Assembly (NCBI GenBank): GCA_018340805.1
Contig: JACMZG010001908.1
Coordinates: forward strand, 12,515,912 to 12,579,911
Reading direction: 5' to 3'
Source of the DNA: Microvelia longipes
Lineage: Eukaryota; Arthropoda; Insecta; Hemiptera; Veliidae
DNA: 64,000 nucleotides
Shown: positions 38,610-49,885 of the stretch, piece by piece
How the letters are laid out: each line of letters begins with the position of its first letter
Numbering within the stretch: position 1 is the stretch's first letter
Translations under genes and position numbers: made by a program
The notes under the pieces: model-generated
What the model was told of the DNA's origin: nothing
What the model saw: only the letters and a program-made list of their open reading frames with translations
Database searches by the model: none

Positions 38610-38795
38610 TAGTTGTTGTCCAAACATCTATTTGTTAGCAACAATGCAACTGTTTTTTGTTATTATTTATTATGTTAAGCCTTGAAGAAGATAAATTATA
38701 TTTTAAGCTCGGCAAAATTAGTTTGTTATATTATTTTGGACCTGTTACTCCTCAAAAGTTTTAATAATTTAAAATAGAGGGTTCTATAAAGTTGT
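38610..38795 (+). repeat. Dispersed repeat (Family E), copy 2
   Basis: Same orientation as 17215-17400, with shared TATTTATTATGTTAAGCCTT and CTCAAAAGTTTTAA words. Confidence 0.7.
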
Positions 38796-38947
38796 TTGTA
38801 TTATAATTATAATTAATGAATATATATATAACTCAATTATAATAGCGCATTTTATGTGAGTATTAACTTAAACATAGAAAATTATGTTTGACAGTAAATG
38901 TACTGGAAGATAAAATTATTTAAACATAAAAGTGAGGTTTATCGTTC

Positions 38948-39020
38948 AACGTGATGATGGCTGTTAGCAGTCGAAAGCCGGCTTTGTAAATATAGTTTTA
39001 CATTTGTGGAGAGACTGTCG
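38948..39020 (+). ncRNA. Hammerhead-like motif with palindromic stem III
   Basis: TGATGA (38952-38957) is followed by stem II GGCTG/CAGTC with loop TTAG (38959-38972) and GAAA (38973-38976). The self-complementary AGCCGGCT (38976-38983) and T at the cleavage position follow. Core position C3 is G here, which should lower or abolish activity. Downstream ACATTTGTGGAGAG matches the ends of the pair at 20699-20866. Palindromic stem III means that two molecules, or two tandem copies, would be needed for folding. Confidence 0.5.
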
Positions 39021-39654
39021 CTTTATTTATTAAATTACTACCTCCACGGTTCAGAATACATAAATATGTATCGTTCAGTTAATTGAAAAAATAGTATAGT
39101 CACTTATTTTTAAGTGACATTCCATTATTTCTATAAACATAGAAAAATATATTAGCAAAAAACTTTGAGTTCAAAACTGGCCACCTATATGTATATAAGG
39201 CCTAATTTTAATTATTTTGATATGAAATCATATTTCCATATTATCTAAAATGAAATATGCAAAAGCTGCTTTGAAAAATGTTGTGGAATACTTTTTTACT
39301 TTAAGTTTTACGCATGACATCCGAAATTTAGTAAATAAGCAGTTATACCACTGTTATTTTGACCGGATTTTATAGCTTTGTGTAGAGAGGGCTAAAAGTC
39401 AGTCAATACCACGATATTTAAAAAAGCACGGCGCTTAGCTTTACTGCCTTATTCAAAATAATAATAATAATAATAATAAATAATAATAAAATTGTTTATT
39501 TCCACCAAAAGAAAATACAAATACAAATTACAAAAATATTTTTTTACAATATTTGATTATTTAAAAACGTATTGTACAAATATATTTAAAGAAAGCATAA
39601 TTGGACAAACTACTCTCTACTTCATGATAGGCACATACTACTAATACTAAATAT
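39021..39654. other. No gene; (AAT)n
   Basis: An (AAT)n microsatellite at 39465-39492. AT-rich otherwise. Confidence 0.5.
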
Positions 39655-39908
39655 TTTTAATGTTGATAGTCCAAGAATGGGATAATAAAAAAATGAATTA
39701 ATGTGGCGACGTTTTCGGCCAAGCTGGCCATAATCAGCCTAAAAGAAATATATTTAATTAACATAAATACAACCAAAAAAAAGAAATTAATGAATTAGAA
39801 CTACTCAACCAAGCAAAATAAATTTAAAAACACAATAGTTACCTTAAAAAGAAAAAGCAAAATCCACCCTGTTGTAAATGTAGGGTTTTATCAGAAAATA
39901 ATTAAAAG
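39655..39908 (-). repeat. Hammerhead-bearing arm, left of composite
   Basis: About 254 bp that is repeated as reverse complement at 42545-42800 with very few differences. It starts at ATTTTTAATGTTGATAGTCC and ends with AAACCCTACATTTACAACAG on the other strand. A hammerhead-like motif sits at 39704-39740. Confidence 0.9.
39704..39740 (-). ncRNA. Hammerhead-like motif
   Basis: On the minus strand GGCTGATTATGGCCAGCTTG continues into GCCGAAAACGTCGCC. Stem II is GGCC/GGCC with loop AGCTT. GAAA and the cleavage triplet GTC are present, but G8 of the CTGANGA core is T and an extra A stands after GAAA. A decayed retroelement hammerhead is the best reading. Confidence 0.5.
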
Positions 39909-39924
39909 TTAAATAAGGCATATT

Positions 39925-41439
39925 AAAAAATTCTGGCGCGGTGGTCCGCATGTCGGGCGAATTTCCTTTGATGCGTGTTTCCGTGCTTTTTATATAAGTT
40001 TACAACTACTAAATAACTAATTCCGGCGCGGTGGTCCGCTGTCGGGCGAATTTCATTTAGAATACGTGTTTCCGTGCTAAACAACCATTTTCTTGCTTGC
40101 AAGAACCATGCCCATTGCGTGGTTCCGGTTCATGCTTTAGAACCTAAGCAGTTACTCAATTGTCAAGCACTGCTCGTAACTCATTTTGTCTGTATTTTCC
40201 AAAGGAAATGCGCATAATCATCCAGTTGTTGTACAAAACTATGCCTCTAAAATTAGAAGTACGCTCTATTATTTGCACTAGTTTAAAGCTTAGTTACTTA
40301 TCTTTAAGCTTAGTCAGTTATCTTTAAAGGTTTTAGCGCATTTCCTTTGGAAAATACAGACAAAATGAGTTACGAGCAGTGCTTGACAATTGAGTAACTG
40401 CTTAGGTTCTAGAACCACGCAATGGGCATGGTTCTTGCATAAGCAAGAAAATGGTTGTTTAGCACGGAAACACGTATTCTAAATGAAATTCGCCCGACAG
40501 CGGACCACCGCGCCGGAATTATTATTTAGTAGTTGTAAACTTATATAAAAAGCACGGAACACGCATCAAAGGAAATTCGCCCGACATGCGGACCACCGCG
40601 CCAGAATTATTTCCTAGTTGTAAACTTATATTAAGTAAAAAAAACGATAAAAAATTATGGACCCTTCCAGGATTCGAACCCAGGTACCCTGAGTTTGAGT
40701 GGTCGTATTGACTCCGGACCACTGGTATTCAACTCAGAGGCCCAAAAAACATAAAAACGACACCCTACTCGAAATTTAATTTTCAACGACCGTAATTTTG
40801 GTTTTTTATAATTTTTTGTGGTTTTTTCGACTTTTTGGTAACTTAAAGTGGTCGTATCGACTTCGGACCGGTTTCATTCGATTCAGCGCCCAAAATTACA
40901 TAGAAAACGACACCCTACTCGAAATTTATTTTTTATCGACCTAAATTTTGGTTTTCGGTCTTTTACAATGGTTTTTTCGATTTTTAGGTCACTTAGAGTG
41001 GTCGTATCGACTTCGGACCGGTTTCGTTCGATTCAGCGTCTCAAAAAACATAAATATTGACCTTTTTCGCGGCAAAAAATATTAACCCTGAATTTTGCCG
41101 ATTTTTTGAAAATTTCGCTGACTCAGCAACCGGGTTGCTGACGTCACAAAAACCTGGTTTTCAATAGGGTTCGTGTCCTCCCAAAGGTTGATTTTTGTAC
41201 CAAGTTTGGTTAAAAAATATTAATCCGTTCGAAAGATAGAGTGTTTACAAGAAAGTGTCTAGAAATACATATATATATATATATAACATTACATATATAT
41301 ATATATATATAAAGTCTCGCGAAAATTTTTTTTTTCGTCATAAGGGCCTCTGAAACGGATTGTGTCGTGGTCCGAGTTCGAATTCCGCCATGACGCCTAT
41401 CCCATTAGGCGAATTTTTCAAAGGAAATTCGCTAAAACT
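39925..41439 (-). mobile_element. Family B palindromic SINE-like element, copy B
   Basis: Inverted arms at about 39925-40212 and 40326-40613 enclose a loop in which GCGCATAATCATCCAGTTGT comes first. In copy A the same loop reads in the other direction, while the flanking parts of both copies are co-linear. To the right follow a tRNA-like block (40667-40742), the duplicated 148-bp block (40747-41045) and TGACGTCA (41139). A short (TA)n (41269-41310) and CGAGTTCGAATTCCGCC close the unit. Non-coding. Confidence 0.82.
40667..40742 (-). repeat. tRNA-like SINE head in Family B copy B
   Basis: The minus strand has a canonical T-arm: CTGGG, loop TTCGAAT, CCTGG, that is box B GGTTCGAATCC. Upstream GGCCTCTGAGTTGAATACCA could be a degenerate A-box region. 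Acceptor pairing and a clear anticodon arm are missing, so it is a tRNA-derived SINE piece rather than a tRNA gene. Confidence 0.6.
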
Positions 41440-42417
41440 AGCTAACAAGAAATAAAACAATAGATAAAGATAAATTAGAAAGGAGAGAGGGGGCAAAAAG
41501 GGAGGGAAATTCAAAAAAATTAGAAAATAAAATAAAATAAAAAGTAAAATGTGTACAAAAAATTAAATTAGAATAATAAGAAAATACTGTATATAAATAA
41601 AAACAATTATGAGTAATAATAGTTTAGAAAAAATTAAAATAATAAAATAAAATAATAAAAAGGAGAGGGAAAAAGATAACAGAGATAAATAATCCATAAT
41701 TAGCAATACAAATATGTAAAGTAAAAATAATATAAAAATAAAAAGAAAGGGGGAAAAAACAATTAAAATAATCAGATAGTAAAAAACAGTTATGTAATGC
41801 AGGTTAAACATAAAAATGAAAAATCAGGGGTATAATAAAAAAGTAAATACCAAAGACAAAGGAATATACAACAAAGGAAAATAACCATATAAGAAAGGAA
41901 TAAATAACATAATAAATAAATAAATAATTATAAATATGAATTAAAGAAGTAAAGTTAAAAATAAAAATCAAAGGAAAAAAGATACCATAAAAAGTTAAAA
42001 AAAGTTGACCTCAATTTATCTATTAAAAAAAAATAGTTAAAAGAAGTTCAAGATTAAAAATAAAAACAAGAAAAATATAAGATTAAAAAAACTCAATTTG
42101 TCTATTAATAAAAATAGGCAAAAGAGTATAAAGTAACAATTAAAAATAAATAACAACAATTTGAATAAAAAACAATCCTAGTTCTAAAAAGACAAGAAAA
42201 ATATAGTACTAAAAATAGGCAAAAAATATATATCAAATATATACCAATATACATATTATACACATACACAATATACTACACATATACACAATATACATAC
42301 ATACACATAAATACAATACATACATACACATACACACACATACACACATTACTTACACAGATACAATATACATCAATATATACACATATAACACACATAT
42401 ATACATATATATATATA

Positions 42418-42503
<86 letters not shown>

Positions 42504-42544
42504 CACACATACATACATACACATACATACATACATATACAGCA
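41440..42544. repeat. A-rich low complexity and CA/TA microsatellites
   Basis: 41450-42230 is purine-rich (AAAAATAAAAATAAAA types). 42235-42400 is CATATACACA-type, 42405-42500 is (TA)n and 42500-42540 is (CATA)n. The open frame on the minus strand at 41563-41811 is a product of this composition. Confidence 0.88.
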
Positions 42545-42800
42545 AATTATTTTCTGATAAAACCCTACATTTACAACAGGGTGGATTTTGCTTTTTCTTT
42601 TTAAGGTAACTATTGTGTTTTTAAATTTATTTTGCTTGGTTGAGTAGTTCTAATTCATTAATTTCTTTTTTTTGGTTGTATTTATGTTAATTAAATATAT
42701 TTCTTTTTAGGCATGATTATGGCCAGCTTGGCCGAAACGTCGCCACATTAATTCATTTTTTTATTATCCCATTCTTGGACTATCAACATTAAAAATAAGT
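42545..42800 (+). repeat. Hammerhead-bearing arm, right of composite
   Basis: Reverse complement of 39655-39908; the pair flanks Family B copy B and a low-complexity tract. Flanking DNA beyond both arms shows no clear target duplication. Confidence 0.9.
42709..42744 (+). ncRNA. Hammerhead-like motif
   Basis: ATGATTATGGCCAGCTTGGC is followed by CGAAACGTCGCC. Stem II is GGCC/GGCC with loop AGCTT. GAAACGTC gives a self-complementary ACGT stem III, as in dimeric hammerheads. The CTGA start is changed to ATGA and G8 to T, so it is probably inactive. Confidence 0.5.
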
Positions 42801-44082
42801 TAAAAGGGATACAGCTCAACGTCTTGATCAATAATACTAAATACTAAATCCATACTTTTTACTTTTCCTCATTTATACCGTGGGTATATAGGAAAAGTAT
42901 TGTGTTAGGACGAACTGTCTTCTAGAGTGGGAGAAAACTGGTACAGGGTAGCTAGGGACCGTGATTGTTGGAATAAAGTTATAAAAAGAAATTGTCTAAC
43001 CTAACGAACTTTTTACCTCCTTATGGGAGAGGCTTAGGTTCTGAAAATGATGTCAATGAAGCTTATTATATTATTATTATTAATATTATTGTGTTAGGAA
43101 AAAAATTCCAAACCAGGATGTCACCGGAAACAACTAAAAAATCCAAAATGTCTAAAAAAATATTTTTGTTCCACTGTTATCAAGGCTTTTGCCATGATAA
43201 ACATACGCCGCTATTTTTAGCGGCGTCTTTTGCCATAGTAACAAAATTAAATTATTAAAATAGAAAATATTATTCAACGTCTTTTCCTTGAAATTTTCCC
43301 CAAACTTTTTGGCCTTGTAGAATAGGATTGTCCAAGGGTGTTTCATACATTGGATGTTTAATATATTGTCAGAGATGCAATAGAATGGTCATCAACTAAA
43401 CTGAGCGCGCCAAGAAAACAACAAGTAATAAAAAGCTTAAGTTTGGACAAACTATTTTTTTCCAAAGGAATAAATTAGCTAATGAGATTGGGAGTCTTTG
43501 GAGGATATGAGATGGTTTTTGCTATATTATATCATAATATATATATATATATATATATAATATATATATTATAACTATATATATTATTAGTGAGTGATTT
43601 TTATAAAACAATGTGGAGGTTCCTACATATAATTTTTTTTTAATATTAAAGAATACAGTATGGCTGCGTCCGAAATGGTAGATAGAGAGTAAAGGATTCC
43701 AGAGAGGCATAAGGATGAGATAGAAAGGAAAATAAAGTCATAACCTCTGAGAGCGAAACCTTGGAAAATATTAGGGAAGAAAATTTCAGTAATCTACAGC
43801 CGTGAAATATATTATTCTAGCAAAAACCTTTCTCTAATAGTGCTGGCGAATATCTCTGTAAAGAAGGAAGTAAGGCTTTCGAGATAATGTTGCCTTCACT
43901 AAAATATGTATACATAGAGAGGCAATCTTATTCTCTATATAAGCTACATCTTGACTTTATTACTCTATGCAGTAAATATCAACTCTTTATACAGATTTCA
44001 CGTAAACTCTGTATCGAGTTTGACGAAATGGAGTTGATAAAGCTTGATGCAATTTTGTCTAAAAGATGTCCTTAAGATATTC
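42801..44082. other. No gene; Family A end fragment
   Basis: 42858-42905 is the Family A start with a perfect terminal hairpin (TACTTTTCCT pairing with AGGAAAAGTA, and ATACC with GGTAT inside). A small (TA)n lies at 43543-43585. A 62-codon frame at 43887-44075 has no recognisable product. Confidence 0.55.
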
Positions 44083-44636
44083 TATATACACCAAGGATCT
44101 TGAATAAAGGGAATGACGCATTAAGGAACCTTTCTGACCCCATGGAAGTTGTATGAGATAGAGAAATAGGAGCAAACTTACCTTCCTTTGGTTATAATGA
44201 AAGCAGGCACAAACGCAGGTTATGTAGCAAGGTTGTCGAGTTTGCGTCTTAACTTTCTTCTGTGCTTATCGTGATTGTTATTATTACATTTGTGGTGCTT
44301 GTTAAGTCATTTGTGCTTATTTAATTTTAAATTTGGACTATACTTTGCAACTTCACTTGAGTGATAATTTAAGCGTGTTATGTCATAACTTCTCAGCAGA
44401 TAAACATATGGGAAAACTATTGAGAGATTAAGTTTGCCTCAAAACTTTAAGACTTGCGCTGTTATAAGAATATTAAGCATACGCAGTTTGTATTAAGCAT
44501 ATGCAGTTGGTTGGACGTGTGTCGTTCGAAACTTGTCTCTATTTTTGATGTTTTCGATGGGTGGTCACTTTGTGGTTTCTAAATCGACTTAAGTGCGATC
44601 ATCCCCTTTATTCAAGATCCTTGATATACCAGTGTC
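44083..44636. mobile_element. MITE-like element with ~24-bp TIRs
   Basis: CAAGGATCTTGAATAAAGGG (about 44092-44111) returns inverted as CCCTTTATTCAAGATCCTTG (about 44604-44623). The ends extend a few bases outside. About 490 bp without coding lies between. The target duplication is unclear because both sides are TATA-like. Confidence 0.7.
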
Positions 44637-45599
44637 ATGAGGGCGTCAAAATGACAGCTGTCGTTATTTACTATGACAGACTGGTTTACGTTTGAGTTTA
44701 CTTCTTATCTAGAGTCTAAAGAAAACAGTTTTCAGAATAATCTATTGATTAATAATCTGATGCGTTGTGACTTCGAACTTAAAGGCTTAAGGCCACCAGT
44801 GAACTGGCTCTGCTATTATCAGTTATGCTCCTTCTATACATACTATTATTCTAATAGTAGTACAGTCACACACGCTAATCATCGAGTTCGTTAATCCGTA
44901 AATAAAATGTAGCAATTAGTATCACGTTTCTTTGTAGCAACACCATTTGAAGTTTCATCAAATTCAAGAAAAACCCGCAAAAGCTCATTTAGTTAATACG
45001 TAATCCTTTTAAGTTATACATTTTCTAACTTTTTATCCGATTACAACCCTTAACCTTAAAACATACAATTACCCGAGCCTATACAGCGTACAATATAAGC
45101 CTTTTACCCTCAACAAAATGTCCCTAATAGCACCCCTGTAAATAATATTACAGGGAGCAGTCTCTCATTACTCCTTATCACAGCGCCATCTTAATCATAA
45201 AATATTTTTAATAATCACAAAAAACGCGACGCAACTACTAAAATACTTACCTTGATTTTGAACAAGGCAAAGTCGGGCTTTGAAGCGAGAATTTATTTAT
45301 CAGATTGTTATCTTTCTTTAGTTTTTTTTTCGTTTTTAAAAGAATTATAAGTTATTTCCAGTTATTTCCTTTACTTTAAATTCCGAAGAACGTGAAGTGG
45401 ATGCAGCATAACATTTTGCTTTTTGCATTTCTATAGGCGTTTCTCGCACAAAGATTGTGTCAACCATTCATGTTTTGCAAAACTCAGTAGTGCAAAAGAT
45501 ATAAACTTAAGTTATTACACTCTATAATTTAAGTAATAATTATAAGGACAAGCGTTGTGACATTGAAGTAATGCCACATAAAACTGGCTAATCATAACA
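44637..45599. other. No confident gene; Family D fragment; possible donor site
   Basis: 45390-45510 is a Family D fragment (TCATGTTTTGCAAAAC, TTTCTCGCACAAAG). On the minus strand AATCAAG|GTAAGTATT at about 45253-45242 is a strong 5' splice-site consensus after a short in-frame stretch (SKPDFALFKIK). No acceptor is visible upstream. A 73-codon frame at 44673-44894 has no recognisable product. Confidence 0.35.
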
Positions 45600-45660
45600 T
45601 TTGGTGACTTGCGAAACGAGTCTGAAGTTTTGAGGAAAAATGCCGAGGTACCCCGAACAT
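45600..45660 (+). mobile_element. Family A tail fragment
   Basis: CGAAACGAGTCTGAAG and GCCGAGGTACCCCGAACATG match the Family A tail. Confidence 0.6.
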
Positions 45661-45894
45661 GATTATTTTCTATATAGCAATAACAAATTGTATGGACTGA
45701 TATAAAGATATGTATGTTCCCCCTCTCGTGTGATTCCTCTTCAGTGAAGTAGGTTGCGTCTTTCAACACCAGACGTCCTGGGATCGTGGCCTGGGCTGGG
45801 TTTTTATCTTTTTAATGGTTTGTAATTAAAATTCATTGGCGTCACTAATTTACCCTTTGAGAGCAGCGGATAACGAAATAAATAAATAAAAACA

Positions 45895-45945
45895 AACACA
45901 ATACTTTTCCTATACGTACAGTATAAATGAGGATAAGTAAAAATT
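45895..45945 (-). mobile_element. Family A start fragment
   Basis: On the minus strand TTACTTATCCTCATTTATAC is followed by TGTACGTATAGGAAAAGTAT, the terminal hairpin of Family A. Together with the tail fragment at 45600 it may be the remains of one inverted or rearranged pair. Confidence 0.65.
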
Positions 45946-48296
45946 ATTTCTAATACTGGTTTCAAGGTTTGAGTGTCTTGGTTCATGAAGACTGCAAGAT
46001 AAAATTCAAATTTGGTAACTAGTATTTACGTCACCTTAAAATCCTGTCCAAGATTAGGGTTATTCAAACCGCAATGCATTTTAAATGAGAAGAAATAGAC
46101 AAATACACTAAAATAAATTATAACACTTGTCACACACAATGTCAAATAGTGGTTTGTATTTGTCTTTAAATTTTAAATAAATAAATAGCAAAACCAACGA
46201 CACAAACTCAAGATAGATGCAAATGACAATTAACATTTTCAACCATGCATAGGGGACAAGAGTTGATATCAATTATACCCAACATAACCACATTATGGTT
46301 ATTTACTTCCATATTTCATCCAGGATTGGCTTTTACTGAGGGATATCAAGTCCAGAGAGAGGGGAAGATGAAGTCTCTAACTTAGTTAAGTACTTTAAGG
46401 AAAGTACATAACATCATTCGACATAAATTGGCTTTTAACTTGAGCTACTCAATTTATGGTTTTATTAATCGTTTAGATAAGAAATTGATATTTATAAATT
46501 GAACAAAGTTTCCTTTATAGTTTTTGTTTAGTAAAGGAAATGCGTTTAAGAAAATAGAGAAAAGAATTTACAGTGATGAGGAAAACCAATCTCCTGTTTA
46601 TGGAATTTCTTTAGGATGATCCAATAACCCATCTTGTTTTAGGATCTTAAATCCAGTTTATAAAAGGGTTTTATCATTTCTAAAGAATGCCTCTTGGTTT
46701 TTTGACAGCTTCTTCTGACTTCTAAGAAAATTTGATCAATAGAATAATCTCATATCATCTTATCTTATCCAAAAATTGCCCACAAAATATATAATCTAGG
46801 TTTACAAATTATTTTATTGTACTTTCTAATTTTGATTTAGAAATATATAAGCATAAGCTAACACGGAAAACAAACATCTCAAACCTGTAAGAATATAAAT
46901 TAAATACTATTTTAGAGCTAGTCAGGGATATAACTAAGTTAGGTGGAAGCTAATCGCTATGCTAAAAATAGTCGTAAGTTATATTTATGTTCAACAATGA
47001 TGTTATTATTCACCTAGAAATTGGAACAAACCTATCAAAACTCGATTAAGGCTGTCTTGAGTCGATTGAGCTATTTACATTATCTTTAGATTTAAGGAAA
47101 CATAAAACTGCGTGAGAACACTGAGTAAAGTAAAAACTTTGTGACATTCGTTCCGCACGCAACATTGAAACTTATGTTATACTGACTCGGCGAACTTCTA
47201 CTTAGATTGATTTACACTGAAAATTATTATAAGTAGATAAGAAACCAAATCCTTATTTTAAAGATTATTTTTAAATTATTACGACAATTAATGATGTTAG
47301 GCCCAAATTTAAAAAATAAAAATTTTAAAAGTTTAAACTATGCTAAAGATTCCTCCATGTTTTAATGTTTTAGAAAAACAATTCTAAACTTTTACAAGAT
47401 TCCAATAAGTTTAAGAAACAGGACCAGATTTATCATTGCAATCGAATCCCAAACCGCTATAGGATACCATTTGGTTATAGAAACAAGCTTCTACTTCTAT
47501 CTATTTTACTAGATGCAACATAAAGGTACAATGAAAAAGCACACATTCTTTAGAAAAAATATTAATACTCTTACAAACAAGAACAATATATGGCACCAAG
47601 ATCTGCATGCCGGGTGCATTTCCTTGCGTGCTTCCGTCCTTAACAACACAAAAGTGTTCTCGTATCACTCGAGAGATATCACAAGAGGGTTCTCGTGTTC
47701 TCAGTGATATCTCATATTGAGTTCTCGTGTTCTCTATGTTCTTCGGTAATGATTTTTTTTTTACTTATCACCTATAGTTCACTATGTCTTTAGACAATAG
47801 TAAATCAAATATGGATGTAAAATAAATATTATTGACTCTGAAATGAATAATTGACTTTTGTCTCGTCACTAAACAATTCCCTCAGTTATAAAACAACACT
47901 TTACAATCAAGTTACATTATCTGCTATTTAATTGTGCTATAAATAAATTCGTGATAGAATAAAACGATATTCTGTACAGTCGTGGATATTAATACAGCCT
48001 TATACTCTCAAAACTAGACAGCCCTCTCTAAACCAACATAGGTAAGAGAGGTAAAACATAAGATTTATTGTTGACAATAATAAAATAAAGTGGTCTGTCC
48101 TATATTTTAGCCAGTACAAAGCTTTCATGGTTTTATAGAAAGAAAAAGAAAACTTAGACAATACATATGGCTCTACGAAACCATTATTGTTATTGCTTAT
48201 ACCAGCAATTGTGGAATTTTTATTAATAAGAGAATATTTGTTTGTATGCGGTGCAAGTGTGTGTGCGATCAGTTTTTATATATGTAGCGTATAGAC
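45946..48296. other. Mostly unique DNA; Family B fragment
   Basis: 47590-47642 has ATCTGCATGCCGGGTGCATT and TTGCGTGCTTCCGTCC, a diverged Family B arm fragment. 47640-47740 repeats GTTCTCGT and GATATC words. No gene or RNA supported in the rest. Confidence 0.5.
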
Positions 48297-48320
48297 ACAC
48301 AAACACACACACATACATAC

Positions 48321-48375
<55 letters not shown>

Positions 48376-48411
48376 ATTATATTATATATATATATAGAAA
48401 GAGAGAGAGAG
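48297..48411. repeat. CA/TA/GA microsatellites
   Basis: ACACAAACACACACACAT, then (TA)n at 48322-48396, then a GA tract at 48398-48415. Confidence 0.93.
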
Positions 48412-48465
48412 AGAGATCTTCGGCGTCTTAGCCGCTACACGGCGTAGGCGCTGGGGGCCACCAAC
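48412..48465. repeat. GC-rich patch
   Basis: ATCTTCGGCGTCTTAGCCGC, TACACGGCGTAGGCGCTGGG and GGCC, akin to 34940-35010 and 12690-12735. Confidence 0.5.
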
Positions 48466-49413
48466 ATTTTTATGGATATACAGTAGTTGTTATAGCTTTC
48501 CATATAATAATACAGGAGAGCTTCCATATATTATAGGAAAGCTTTCCAGATATTACTATGATCATGTTTCACTTTTAGAATTTTCAAATGCGGTTACAAA
48601 ATCACCACGTTTCAGAATTAACAACTAAACAAAATAATAAATTGAAACTTATGGAGTCATTTGAAGTTGACTTAATATTAGGGATACAGACCAATATTGA
48701 ATATCAAACCACATGCCATAAATATAAAACCCTAAAACAATGTATATAGGGTTTAATATTGGTACATCAGAAATATTTTATTTAAAACACTTGGTTGACC
48801 TTTTTAGAACGGTTAAAGCTTGCAGATAAGTATCCACGTAACCCAAAACCAAACAACACCAAACCCACGTACCAAACGCGGTTGTGTCTTCTTCACAACC
48901 GCCATGAGCAACGTACAGCTTCTCTTAAGCAAGATGTTTACTTTATTACATTAGAAAAACAATAACAATTTCCTTGGAGCTCCATAAAAAAAAGAAAGTC
49001 AATTTAATAAAGTGCCGTTATTTTGTCTCTAAATATTACGAAATAAAAATAACAGCAAAGAGATTTCGTACCTGGCATGCTACAAGAATTTGACAGAAGG
49101 ATAAATAATCAATTCCCCATACCTTTACATTGCTGGTTTAATATCAATTTTCCCCTTCAAAGAAAAGCAATGTTATTTTCAATTTCACAGCTAATATGTT
49201 TCCTCTTTCAATTGAAATATAAATGTATACGAAAAACAAGAAATACTTAAGTACGAATACTATGTCAATAATATGAGATTCATGTTGAACATGACTGTAA
49301 ATGAAATATTAGGAGATTTACATGCATATAGTATTTATGTCAGGTAAAGACGTAATAATATATATGTTTGACAAGGTAATATAAAACAATAGTGTTCGTG
49401 AAAATTAAAAAAT
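48466..49413. other. AT-rich stretch, nothing recognised
   Basis: Two diverged TATTATAGGAAAGCTTTCC-like words near 48495-48555. No gene supported. Confidence 0.5.
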
Positions 49414-49469
49414 AGAAGGAAAATGTTTAATAATACGGACCGTATTATTAAACATTTTCTTTCTATTGT
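49414..49469. repeat. Near-perfect palindrome, 27-bp arms
   Basis: GAAAATGTTTAATAATACGG is separated by one A from its exact complement. The pairing extends outward with one mismatch (ATAGAAGG versus CTTTCTAT). It borders the inverted repeat at 49470-49799. Confidence 0.93.
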
Positions 49470-49563
49470 ATTTTCATTTTTGTAGGACCTACTTTCCCAA
49501 GCTACGACTACTCATTTCAGGGGGCTTACTTGTGACCTCCTAGCCACCACATTATGGTTATTA

Positions 49564-49631
<68 letters not shown>

Positions 49632-49795
49632 TATTATAATATATATATATTTATTTATTTATTTATTTATTCAACGGGGGCCCAAAAGACATAATTAATC
49701 CCACTACCTTAATGTGGTGCTAGGAGGTCACAAGGAAGCCCCCGAAATGAGTAGTCGTAGCTTTGGAAAGTAGGTCCTAAAAGAATGAAAATACA

Positions 49796-49799
<4 letters not shown>
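49470..49799. repeat. Inverted repeat with (TA)n loop
   Basis: About 100-bp arms (49468-49565 and 49700-49799). AGGACCTACTTTCCCAAGCT, GACTACTCATTTC and GTGACCTCCTAGC on the left return inverted on the right. The loop has a (TA)n array (49564-49650) and TTTATTTATTTATTTATT. Confidence 0.9.

Positions 49800-49878
<79 letters not shown>
49796..49878. repeat. (TA)n array
   Basis: TA array between the inverted repeat and a Family A copy. Confidence 0.95.
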
Positions 49879-49880
<2 letters not shown>

Positions 49881-49885
49881 AGCTT

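Noticed and set aside
40667..40742. tRNA gene on the minus strand
   Set aside because: The T-arm is canonical, but no acceptor pairing or proper anticodon arm can be built. It is part of a repeated SINE-like element.
41563..41811. Hydrophobic 82-codon open frame on the minus strand
   Set aside because: It lies in A-rich low-complexity DNA, and its Phe/Leu/Ile content follows from that composition.
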